DNA of 64,000 bases from Myxococcales bacterium. GTDB taxonomy: Bacteria; Myxococcota_A; Polyangia; Haliangiales; Haliangiaceae. The DNA is taken from positions 62,001-126,000 of the forward strand of contig JADKKI010000014.1 in assembly GCA_016720595.1 (NCBI GenBank). Reading direction: 5' to 3'. Shown here in pieces: positions 8,243 to 18,015 of the stretch; positions within the stretch are counted from its first letter, which is position 1; each line of letters opens with the position of its first letter. Position numbers and translations under genes: made by a program. Below the pieces are notes generated by a model, which ran no database searches, was not told the DNA's origin, and was given only the letters and a program-made list of their open reading frames with translations.

Positions 8243-9156
8243 GGCGTGCATGGCGGGCGTGGGTGGTGCTGTGGGATCAGCGCGAGCCGGCGACCGCGCT
8301 CGCGCTGGTGCGCATGTACGTGGGGCTCGCGTTGCTCGCGGATCTGCTGAACCTCGCGCACGTCGGGGTGATGATCCCGATGTACTCGGCGGCACCCGAG
8401 GGCTACGCGATGCCGAGCGGCGGGTTCGCCACCGAGATCCTCGACGCGGGCCTCGGGCCCACGTTGTGGCTGGTGGCCGTGATCGCCGCCGGCTGCGTGC
8501 TGGTGGGGCTGGCCACGCGCCTTGCGTGCGTGACGCTCGCGGTCGCGATGGCGCAGCTCGCGTACCTGAGCCCCGACACCGATCGTGGGATCCAGGTCGT
8601 GCTGCGTCTCGTGCTGGTGATCCTCGCGCTCTCGGGCTGCAACGCGAAGTGGTCCGTCGATGCCTGGCTGCGCCGACTGATCAAGCGACCGATGCCCGCG
8701 CTCGTCCCCGCCTGGCCGCGATATCTCCTCCTGTTCCAGCTGCTGTGGATCTACTGCTCGGCCGGAATGAACAAGAGCGGCGCCGAGTGGGGCCCGCAGG
8801 GCGGCTTCATGGCGCTCGCGAACGCCCTCACCGATCCGCACTTCGCGCGCTTCGATCCGGGCTGGGTCAGCTCCGTGATCCCGGTGACGCAGGTCGCGAC
8901 CGCGGTGACGCTCGTGTTCGAGCTCTCGGCGCCGCTCTACCTCGTGTGGCTGTACTGCGCGGAGACCGCTGATCGCCCCGGCGCGTTTCGCAAGTGGATC
9001 AATCGCCTGCGCCTGCGCTGGCTGTGGATCGCCACCGGCATCGTGTTCCACCTCGGGCTCGTGATCGCGCTGCCGATCGGGCTGTTCCCGTGGGGCATGC
9101 TGGCGTTGTACCCGGTGCTGCTCAGGCCCAAGGAGTTGGGGACGGTTTCAACTTGA
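8239..9156 (+). CDS. HTTM-domain integral membrane protein (gamma-carboxylase-like fold)
   Basis: 305 residues. Opens MRRAWRAWVVLWDQRE followed by ALALVRMYVGLALLADLL, the usual HTTM start, and has about six to seven hydrophobic helices. The motif QLLWIYCSAGMNKSGAEW is typical of HTTM (horizontally transferred transmembrane) proteins, relatives of vitamin-K-dependent gamma-glutamyl carboxylase whose bacterial substrates are mostly unknown. Coupled to the upstream gene by ATGA. Odd feature: the last codons (GTVST, stop) lie inside the first copy of the 32-bp repeat, so the repeat supplies the C-terminus and the stop codon. Confidence 0.88.
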   Translation: MRRAWRAWVVLWDQREPATALALVRMYVGLALLADLLNLAHVGVMIPMYSAAPEGYAMPSGGFATEILDAGLGPTLWLVAVIAAGCVLVGLATRLACVTLAVAMAQLAYLSPDTDRGIQVVLRLVLVILALSGCNAKWSVDAWLRRLIKRPMPALVPAWPRYLLLFQLLWIYCSAGMNKSGAEWGPQGGFMALANALTDPHFARFDPGWVSSVIPVTQVATAVTLVFELSAPLYLVWLYCAETADRPGAFRKWINRLRLRWLWIATGIVFHLGLVIALPIGLFPWGMLALYPVLLRPKELGTVST

Positions 9157-9261
9157 GCAACTTGCGATCGGGAAGTGCTCGAAACAACTCGACGCATGTT
9201 CGGTGAAGCCGTGCCGGACCCACCGCAGTCAATCGCGCGCCCACGAGCTTCGACCGTCCCC
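9138..9261 (+). repeat. REP/MITE-like element, copy 1, between convergent genes
   Basis: Begins GGGGACGGTTTCAACTTG at 9138 and ends ACCGTCCCC at 9261, so its tips are inverted repeats (GGGGACGGT/ACCGTCCCC). The first 32 bp recur at 13474-13505 (opposite orientation) and 15019-15050. It fills the whole gap between two convergent genes and overlaps the stop codons of both. Tips of this kind are typical of REP sequences and small non-autonomous elements mobilised by REP-associated tyrosine transposases; no transposase gene is in the window. Confidence 0.65.
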
Positions 9262-9611
9262 TACTCGTGTTGCATGTGCGGCGCGACGTTGCAGCGGCCG
9301 TTGTTGCCGCACACAGCCTCCGCGTCGCAGCTCGCGTCGGTGCTGATCATCTGGGCGCACATGTTGCCGGCGCAGCGCTCGGGGCGGCCGGCCTCGAAGC
9401 TCGCGACGGCATCGGCGCGGATCGCGATCTGCTTGCCGCCGGCGTTGCAGCCACAGCAGGCCTGCACCAGCGTGCAGTCCTCGCTGACCTTGCAGCTATC
9501 CGGGAGCGGCGCATCGGCCGTGAGGGGCTTGGGCGCGGGCGGGCCGGCAGGCTTGGACGAGCCGCAGGCCGCGAGCGCCAGGCCGAGGGCAACGAGTGCG
9601 AGCCTCGACAT
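9261..9611 (-). CDS. Small Cys-rich lipoprotein
   Basis: 116 residues from ATG 9611; an in-frame ATG at 9620 adds MLT and overlaps the enolase stop as ATGA, which suggests co-transcription with enolase. Lipoprotein signal [19 protein letters not shown]. The mature part has nine cysteines in a pattern ([20 protein letters not shown] ... CAGNMC ... [13 protein letters not shown]) matching the putative lipoprotein at 31808-32197, so both belong to one family of disulfide-rich surface proteins. This is the only gene between 9.2 and 15 kb that reads without a frameshift. Function unknown. Its stop codon begins at the last base of the REP-like element. Confidence 0.8.
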   Translation of the reverse strand: MSRLALVALGLALAACGSSKPAGPPAPKPLTADAPLPDSCKVSEDCTLVQACCGCNAGGKQIAIRADAVASFEAGRPERCAGNMCAQMISTDASCDAEAVCGNNGRCNVAPHMQHE

Positions 9612-9619
9612 CGTCAGCA

Positions 9620-10927
<1,308 letters not shown>

Positions 10928-10955
10928 TCACCCTCGTGAGGCCGTGTTACCCCTC

Positions 10956-11432
10956 ATGCGCAGCCTCGTGATCACCCTCGCGATCCTCATCGCGGGATGT
11001 CCCGGTGGCAAGGCGCGGGACCCCTTGGCCCCAGCGCGACCACCCCCAGGAAGGTGGTCACCGCCGTGAAGGCGACGATCGAGCAGTGGCGTCAGGGCTA
11101 CGAGGTTCGCAGCGTGGACGCGCTCGCGAAGCTGTATGCCCGCGACCTCGACGTCGTCGTCGTCCAGGAAGGCCAGACGATGATCGGCTGGAGCTCGGTC
11201 GAGGCCTACCTCAAGGATCGGATCGCCCGCGCCGGCCAGATCCACATCCGGCTCAAGGACGTGCAGGTCGTCGCGCTCGGCCTCGAGGCAGCATACGCCG
11301 TGGCCACGATGACGCGCAACCGACCGACGGCACGACCACGGTGACCGAGGCGGCACGCTCACGCTGGTGGTGCGCAAGACCCCCGACGGATGGGCGATCG
11401 CCAGCGAACACTATTCCTACAAGCGCCCGTGA
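10956..11432 (+). pseudogene. SnoaL/DUF4440-like lipoprotein, frameshifted
   Basis: Starts MRSLVITLAILIAGCPGG, a clear lipoprotein signal. After one frameshift near 11020 comes a cone-like domain: VVTAVKATIEQWRQGYEVRS, ALAKLYARDLDVVVVQEG, IGWSSVEAYLKDRI, IRLKDVQVVALG, typical of SnoaL-like/nuclear-transport-factor-2-fold proteins. Two more single-base breaks near 11325-11350 precede the tail (TLTLVVRKTPDGWAIASEHY) that ends the fold. Such periplasmic proteins may bind a small ligand; no catalytic residues can be assigned. It is divergent from enolase across about 60 bp. Confidence 0.6.
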
Positions 11433-11499
11433 CCCGGATCTCTCCGACCTCGGGACCGCGTGGACCGCGCTCCCACCAAGGCCCCGAGGACCGCGAACG

Positions 11500-11650
11500 C
11501 GAGGCCCCGAAGGACTGCGAGGTTGCGAGGCTCCGAAGGACTGCGAGCGTTGCGAGGCCCCGAAGGACTGCGAGCCACCCACGGACTGCGAGGCCCCGAC
11601 GGACTGCGAGAGTTGCGAGGCCCGTACGCACTGCGAGGCCGTCGAGCCGC
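11500..11650 (+). repeat. Imperfect 20-bp direct repeats
   Basis: Units close to GAGGCCCCGAAGGACTGCGA occur about five times, separated by 6-7 bp spacers such as GGTTGC or GCGTTGC. The stretch fills most of the 250 bp between the SnoaL-like gene and homoserine dehydrogenase. All frames across it are open but I see no start, ribosome site or conserved product, so I treat it as noncoding repeat. Confidence 0.6.
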
Positions 11651-11683
11651 CCAAGGATCGCCAGGACCCCGAGGATTGCAATC

Positions 11684-12993
<1,310 letters not shown>

Positions 12994-12994
<1 letters not shown>

Positions 12995-13418
12995 TGCTGA
13001 CGGATCCGCGTCATCTTCGGCGGCACCGCCGACCAGATGGGGGGTCGTGTACCTACGCGCGAACTTATCTGCGGTTCTTCGAGAGCGCACGCGCCGCCTA
13101 CTGGCGCTCTCTCGGCCGGGCTACAAGGATCTCGAGGGCGTGGGATCGCGCTCCCGTGGTGGAGGCGCACTGCGACTACCACAAGCGGCCGGCCTGCTAC
13201 GAGGACCTGCTGGTCGTCGGGGTCGACGTCACCGAGCTGCGCCCGGCCTCGGTGCGGTTCCGGGGTATCACGTGCGGCGTGACACCCACGTTGATCGCGG
13301 TCGGTCACGCGCCACGCGGTGATCGGCACCGATGGCCGCCCGCGTCCGGGTGCCGGATGCGCTTCGCGATTCGATCCCGGCGATCGTGACCCCTGGCGCC
13401 AAGTCGCCTGGCGCCTGA
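12994..13418 (+). pseudogene. Acyl-CoA thioesterase (YbgC/4HBT hot-dog fold), frameshifted
   Basis: Fragments in alternating frames read ARAAYWRSLGR, VVEAHCDYHKRPACYEDLLV, VGVDVTELRPASVRFRG, which match the hot-dog acyl-CoA thioesterase family; the expected DTDQMGVVYY catalytic region can be recovered at 13020-13065 only by removing several inserted bases. It hydrolyses acyl-CoA in the cytoplasm in intact relatives. The 3' end is uncertain: I place the stop at 13416-13418 (GAKSPGA tail), but a TGA at about 13386 is also possible. The density of indels here is the highest in the window. Confidence 0.55.
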
Positions 13419-13473
13419 CCGAAGCCGCTGCGCGAAGGAGTCACTCCTGGGCGAGAGATGTCGCGCACTTGCC

Positions 13474-13505
13474 GACCGCAAGTTACTCAAGTTGAAACCG
13501 TCCCT
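13474..13505 (-). repeat. 32-bp repeat, copy 2
   Basis: Minus-strand copy of the repeat that opens the element at 9138, with about three mismatches (reads AGGGACGGTTTCAACTTG on the minus strand). It starts 3 bp after the stop codon of the minus-strand lipoprotein gene and lies between convergent genes, like copy 1. I could not find a matching inverted tip upstream, so only one end of the element seems to remain. Confidence 0.7.
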
Positions 13506-13508
13506 GTC

Positions 13509-13985
13509 TCACCAGCTGATCGTGATGTCGTACCGCCAGGCCGTCTTCCAGCCGGCCCTGCCGAGATCATCAGCTTCAAGCCCGCGACGCGTGAGGCTCG
13601 GGGCGTCTCGATCCCTTGCCGCTGTCGGGGATCTGCGCCTGGATCGCTGCGAGGGCCTCCGGGCCGATGACGCCGTCGAGCGCCTTCGCATACGTCTTGC
13701 GCGGCTCGGCGGGGGCGCACCGGTCAGGAGCGAGCTCGATCGACTGGATCACGCCCCTCCTTGAGAAGTGGTTGACGGACACGTACGCCGTCGCACCCTG
13801 GCACTGCATGACCTCGGGGGCCGCGCCGAGCTCGCCGCCGATCCGCATGAAGTGCTGGCACTCTCGCCGCCGAGGGCCTGGGCTGAGCCCTCGAGCTTGG
13901 GCGTCAGGGAGGCCGAGGGCGCCTGGACCTCCTTGCTGCCACAGCCTACGGCGAGCACGAATGCGACGAAGCTGTGGGTCCTCAC
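13509..13985 (-). pseudogene. Lipoprotein of unknown function, frameshifted
   Basis: GTG start at 13985 gives VRTHSFVAFVLAVGCGSKE, a lipoprotein signal with lipobox LAVGC. After a break near 13865 the frame reads MRIGGELGAAPEVMQCQGAT and YVSVNHFSRRGVIQSIEL, then ALDGVIGPEALAAIQAQIPD; after a second break near 13620 it ends DLGRAGWKTAWRYDITISW. The parts form one plausible protein of about 155 residues with a hydrophilic mature domain. No family recognised. Confidence 0.55.
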
Positions 13986-14029
13986 CTCCTCATCATTGAT
14001 CGATCGGGCAGGGCGGGGTACCTTGCGCC

Positions 14030-15019
14030 ATGCAAGACCGCAACCTCGCCCTCGAAGTGGTTCGCATCACCGAGGCCGCCGCGCTGGCGTCTGCCCGGCC
14101 TGATGGGACGCGGTGATCGCAAGCTCGCCGATCGTCGCGGTCGAGCGATGCGCAGGCGTTCGACGCCATCGACTTTCCGCAGCACCGTGGTGATCGGCGA
14201 GGGCGAGCGCGACGAGGCCCCGATGCTGTTCATCGGCGAGACCGTGGGCGCGGGCTGGGCCTGGCGACTGGCCCGCCCAAGGTCGACATCGCGGTGGATC
14301 GCTCGAAGGCCGAACCTGCTGCGCGGTGGGCGCGCCCGATGCGATCAGCGTGATCGCGATCGCCGATGACGGGCAGTTCCTCAACGCCCCGACACGTACA
14401 TGCAGAAGATCGCGGTCGGCCCCGAGGCGCGCCACTTGATCGATCTCCGCGGTCCCCGACCTGGAACCTCGAGAGGATCGCGAAGGCCAGGGCAAGAAAG
14501 ATCTCCGGACTGCACCGCGGTGATCCTCGACCGTGATCGCCACACCGATCTGATCGGCGAGGTCCGTCAGGCCGGTGCACATCCGCCTGATCGGCGACAG
14601 CGACGTCTCCGGCGCCGTGATGACAGCGAACCCGAGTCCGGCGTGGACGTGCTGTTCGGCACCGGCAGCGCCCCGAAAGGTGTGATCGCCGCGGCCGCCC
14701 TCAAGTGCGTGGGCGGCGAGCTCCCGGAGCCGCCTCCGCTTCCTGCAACGACGAGGAGCGCGCTCGCGCGAAGCGCATGGGCGTGCGCCCCGAGAGACGA
14801 TCTACAACACCGAGGAGCTCGCCAGGGGGCGACGTCGTATTCGCCGCCACGGGCGTGACCAAGGGCTATTTCCTCGACGGCGTCCGATTCTTCGGCGACA
14901 GCGCGAAGACCGAGTCGATCGTGATGCGCAGCAAGACCGGCACGGTCCGCGTGATCAACGCGACCCACCACTTCAACACCAAGCCCAAGAACTCGTGGGC
15001 GACCGGGCTCGAGGCGTAG
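14030..15019 (+). pseudogene. glpX: Fructose-1,6-bisphosphatase class II (GlpX), frameshifted
   Basis: From ATG 14030: MQDRNLALEVVRITEAAALAS, LMGRGDRKLAD, then STVVIGEGERDEAPMLFIGE (substrate/metal site), DAISVIAIADDGQFLNAP, YMQKIAVGPEARHLIDL, CTAVILDRDRHTDLIGEVRQ, VMTANPESGVDVLFGTGSAP, AAALKCVGGEL, and a C-terminal VVFAATGVTKGYFLDGVRFF with TESIVMRSKTGTVR. This is GlpX, the metal-dependent fructose-bisphosphatase of gluconeogenesis. About eight single-base breaks interrupt it. The stop TAG shares its last base with copy 3 of the 32-bp repeat. Confidence 0.8.
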
Positions 15020-15050
15020 GGGACGGTTTCAACTTGAGCAACTTGCGATC
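15019..15050 (+). repeat. 32-bp repeat, copy 3
   Basis: Identical over 32 bp to positions 9138-9169 (opens GGGGACGGTTTCAACTTG). It starts on the last base of the glpX stop codon and reads in the same direction as that gene. No inverted right tip is visible in the following 240 bp. Confidence 0.75.
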
Positions 15051-15127
15051 CGCAACCCTGCGAGATCGCCGACGCATAGAACGCGGTCTTCCGATGGGCC
15101 GGACACACCGGACGCGCGGCGCACCCC

Positions 15128-15227
15128 GAGTCGATCGGCAGACGGGCCTTCCGGCCACGGGATGGTCCACCGAGTCGATCGGCGGACGGGCCTTCCGGCC
15201 ACGGGGATAGTCGCGAGAGATCTCGCG
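15128..15227 (+). repeat. 44-bp tandem duplication and 16-bp palindrome
   Basis: The sequence from 15128 (GAGTCGATCGGCAGACGGGC) is repeated from 15172 with few changes; each unit carries the inverted GGCCTTCCGGCC core. Immediately after, 15212-15227 is a perfect palindrome CGCGAGAGATCTCGCG. The interval 15051-15289 holds no gene that I can support; the palindrome lies about 65 bp before the next start and may be regulatory. Confidence 0.6.
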
Positions 15228-15289
15228 CGGTTCGGAGCTCCGGCAACAAACCACGCAACCGCGACGCGTGGTGGCCGATAGGGCACGGC

Positions 15290-15763
15290 ATGAATGCTCC
15301 CAAGCCCGTCTCCGCCCCCGAATCGGACTCCTCTCCCACCCTCGAGTCCAGGCGCCACGAGGTCGCTGCTGGCCTGCGCCTCGTACCAGGCTCGCCCTCG
15401 GTTTGGGATCCACGCGCGATGGGGCACGAAGGCGCCCTGACGACGAGCGCGGTTCTGCGCCAGACGCGCGCCCCCCAGGACCTGCCGCTGACGACGGAGG
15501 CTGCGATCCTGACGGCGCTCACGCGGCCCATCGACCCCGGCGAGGGTCACCGTGAAGGGAACGCGCGCCGTGAGCGCGAGCTCGCCGCGCTGTTCTCACA
15601 ACTCGAGCTCGTTCAGGCGTTCGATCTCGGACGACGCTTCGATCTGGCTCGCGCCGACGACCGGCTGGCACAGGCGTTCGCCCGACTCGTCGTCGATCGC
15701 CGCCAGCGCTTGCGTGCGTTTCTCGCCGACGCACGTCGGCGGCAGGCGCTCGGTTCGCGCTGA
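15290..15763 (+). CDS. Hypothetical 157-residue protein, first gene of cassette A
   Basis: From ATG 15290 (MNAPKPVSAPESDSSP). The first 90 residues are low in predicted structure (Pro/Ser-rich); the rest (ELAALFSQLELVQAFDLGRRF to the end) is a strongly basic, probably helical segment rich in Arg and Ala. No family recognised. It is followed after 31 bp, with AGGAG in the gap, by the cargo-like protein, so it is probably the first gene of a four-gene unit. It might be a chaperone or leader for the next product; that is inference from position only. Confidence 0.6.
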   Translation: MNAPKPVSAPESDSSPTLESRRHEVAAGLRLVPGSPSVWDPRAMGHEGALTTSAVLRQTRAPQDLPLTTEAAILTALTRPIDPGEGHREGNARRERELAALFSQLELVQAFDLGRRFDLARADDRLAQAFARLVVDRRQRLRAFLADARRRQALGSR

Positions 15764-15794
15764 CTCGAACTCTACCCCACATCCAGGAGCAGCC

Positions 15795-17150
15795 ATGGGC
15801 ACCGCACACACCGCCGAATTCCTCGATCCAGGTTTTGTTGGTCCGCTGACCGCGAAGCAGTCCGTTTCCAAGAACGAGCATGACTACGGGAGCGCCTTCG
15901 ACGACATGCTCGAAGCGGCCCATGCGGTACGCGAGCTTCGTGCAGGTGTCGCCACTGGAGTGGTGTCGGCGGCGACCCTCGATCGTGCGATCAAGAGGCT
16001 CGAGACGAGCCGAGCCGCATTGCAGCCGCTGCTCGATCGGCCCGCCATGGCGCAGGACACGCTGTCGCAGGATGCGCATTCAAGCGCCCAGGCTGCCGAT
16101 CGGCTGATCCTCGAATCACGCGCGCTGTCGCGAAGCACGCACGCGGCCGAGGAGGCCAACGTGAATGTCTCGGCGCACGATCCGACGAAGCTCCAGGCGA
16201 ACGTCATGGCACGCCATCCGGAGGCCTACTGTCAGATCAGCGGGGCGGCGGACCCCGTCAACTGCGGGTTCACCCACGATCAGCGCGAGGCCGTGAGGAT
16301 CAGCACGCGGGGGCGGATCGACACGCTGCGGGAGGTGTGGAGCCTCGCCATTGCCGCGGTCGGGATCGAGGATCGGCTCAAGACGGAGAAGGACCCGGTG
16401 CCGTTCCTCGCGCGCATGGTGGTCGACATCTTTTTTGCGATGGCGGGCGCAGGGATCGGACGTGCGTTGACAAGTGGGATGAAGCCCGCCGCAGCGGGAG
16501 CAGAGAGGCTCGCCGATCAGGTCGCCGAGAAGGTGGCCGACAAGGGCATCCAGGAGGTCGCGAAGCTGCCGGTGAAGGGGCAGCCACTGTACATTCGGCC
16601 CTCGATGCCCAGCGACCGAGACGGCTACATCGCGGCGCTGAAGGCTCAGCCGCTCGCCTGGTCGAACAAGCTGCATGCCGCGGTCGAGACCGGAACCGAC
16701 GCAGTCCTCGACTCGATCGACGGCGACCTCCCGACGCTCGACAAGATCAGTCAGTCCAAGCTGGAGGGCAGCATTCGCGAGCAGCTCGCGACGTACGACC
16801 GCCAGGTGACGCGAATCGATGGCGTCCGACACGCGGCGCGCGTGTTCGGCCCGGATGGGAGGCAGCGGATGGCGCTGATCGAGCCGGCGACCGAGAACGT
16901 TCCGCTGTCCGCGAGCCGGGAATTTCGCGATGGAACACCAGGCAGGACCGGCCGCTTCCGGTTCGTGGAGTGGATCCACGAGAGCCTCGTGGCACGGGCC
17001 TGGGAGCGCACGATGAAGCCCGAGGGCTTCGCCCGGCCAGCCGCGAAGCTCCACGAGCTGTTCATCAGCAGCGAAGACACCACGTTCTGGGCCGACGAGT
17101 CGATCGCCCGGGTCCGCGCGGAAGTCGACTACGGGAGCATGCAGCCATGA
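15795..17150 (+). CDS. Cargo-like protein of cassette A (paralogue of 49730-51409)
   Basis: 451 residues from ATG 15795 (MGTAHTAEFLDPGFVGPL), preceded by CAGGAGCAGCC. The first 250 residues are helical. A small-residue-rich hydrophobic stretch about residues 205-225 (MVVDIFFAMAGAGIGRAL) could insert into a membrane. Next comes a helical part (LADQVAEKVADKGIQEVAKL), then an alpha/beta-looking tail containing RIDGVRHAARVFGP. Architecture and position resemble the protein at 49730-51409 beside the second ATPase, which has an equivalent hydrophobic segment. I recognise no toxin or enzyme motif. The stop overlaps the next start (ATGA). Calling it cargo or effector is inference from its neighbours. 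Confidence 0.65.
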   Translation: MGTAHTAEFLDPGFVGPLTAKQSVSKNEHDYGSAFDDMLEAAHAVRELRAGVATGVVSAATLDRAIKRLETSRAALQPLLDRPAMAQDTLSQDAHSSAQAADRLILESRALSRSTHAAEEANVNVSAHDPTKLQANVMARHPEAYCQISGAADPVNCGFTHDQREAVRISTRGRIDTLREVWSLAIAAVGIEDRLKTEKDPVPFLARMVVDIFFAMAGAGIGRALTSGMKPAAAGAERLADQVAEKVADKGIQEVAKLPVKGQPLYIRPSMPSDRDGYIAALKAQPLAWSNKLHAAVETGTDAVLDSIDGDLPTLDKISQSKLEGSIREQLATYDRQVTRIDGVRHAARVFGPDGRQRMALIEPATENVPLSASREFRDGTPGRTGRFRFVEWIHESLVARAWERTMKPEGFARPAAKLHELFISSEDTTFWADESIARVRAEVDYGSMQP

Positions 17151-17977
17151 CGGTAGCGTCGATCGGGGTTGTCGCCGTGGTGCTCGCGACCGTCGGCTGC
17201 CGGGCGTCCAACGAGGGACCACGCAAGGCTCAGGCGGACCTGTGCGAGATCGAGCTCAAGGACCATCTCCGCGAAGTGAAGGCGACGCTCCTGGGGCTCG
17301 CGGAGCAAGGCATGCCACCCAACATGCCCGAGTGGATCTTGCCCTTGATCGACTTCCGCGAGCGCGGCGATCTGCTGTGCTCGTTCCCGGGCTTCAAGGC
17401 CAGCGCGGCGACCTACATCCGGCTGCTGTTCGATACCCGGCAGTTAACGCGTGCCGCCGACTACGTACAGGTTTTGATCGACAAGCGGGTGTGGGGCTGG
17501 CCCGAACCAGTGGTCGATCGGCACGACGAGGCCTGGGGCCGGGAGGCCGTGCGGAATCGTCGGCACGGCTACTATGTCCGTGCCTGGACACACCATCAGC
17601 CGACGTTCGGCCCTGATGCCCGAGCCGAAGCGTTCACGCTGCTCGATGGTGCAGCCGTCGCTTGGCAGTTCGCTCTGCTGGAGCGAATGGATCTGTTCGA
17701 GGCGAAGGATGAAGCGGCAGCGGTTGCTCGGATTGCGACGGGGCTGACCAGCATAGGGTTGACTCCTCCACCTCGTTCGCCCTCCACGCCTCTCAAGGCC
17801 TGGGCCTGGGAAGCCCCACTCGTGGCCCTCGACGCGCTCGCCGAGGAGCTCGCGAAGCTCGGGCCCAAGGACCGAGACGATCCGAGGCTCGTGGCGCTTC
17901 GCCGTGGCCGGTACGACCTCAACGGCTTCCGGGCGGCGATCGGCTCCAAGATCCCGGATTCCAAGGGCCAATATTAG
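17147..17977 (+). CDS. Lipoprotein of cassette A
   Basis: 276 residues, start overlapping the previous stop. Signal MTVASIGVVAVVLATVGCRAS places the lipidated Cys at residue 18. The mature part is helical with WILPLIDFRERGDLLCSFPG, YIRLLFDTRQLTRAADYVQV and ALLERMDLFEAKDEAAAVAR, like a helical-repeat protein. No family recognised. In cassette B the equivalent position is taken by two different lipoproteins of the FGE type, so a surface or periplasmic lipoprotein seems to be a shared ingredient but not a conserved one. Confidence 0.7.
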   Translation: MTVASIGVVAVVLATVGCRASNEGPRKAQADLCEIELKDHLREVKATLLGLAEQGMPPNMPEWILPLIDFRERGDLLCSFPGFKASAATYIRLLFDTRQLTRAADYVQVLIDKRVWGWPEPVVDRHDEAWGREAVRNRRHGYYVRAWTHHQPTFGPDARAEAFTLLDGAAVAWQFALLERMDLFEAKDEAAAVARIATGLTSIGLTPPPRSPSTPLKAWAWEAPLVALDALAEELAKLGPKDRDDPRLVALRRGRYDLNGFRAAIGSKIPDSKGQY

Positions 17978-18015
17978 ATCCGCAACCCGCCAGGCCCGTG
18001 GCCGATACGTGGGCC

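Noticed and set aside
8004..8972. Frame continuing the WSEA repeats into the HTTM gene
   Set aside because: Beyond about 8250 it loses third-position GC and overlaps the well-supported HTTM reading frame. Only its repeat part is kept as a possible alternative frame.
15795..17150. HExxH metallopeptidase (DUF4157-like) in the cargo-like proteins
   Set aside because: The His-Glu pairs seen (IHESLV, LHELFI) lack the second His, so no zinc-peptidase motif is present.
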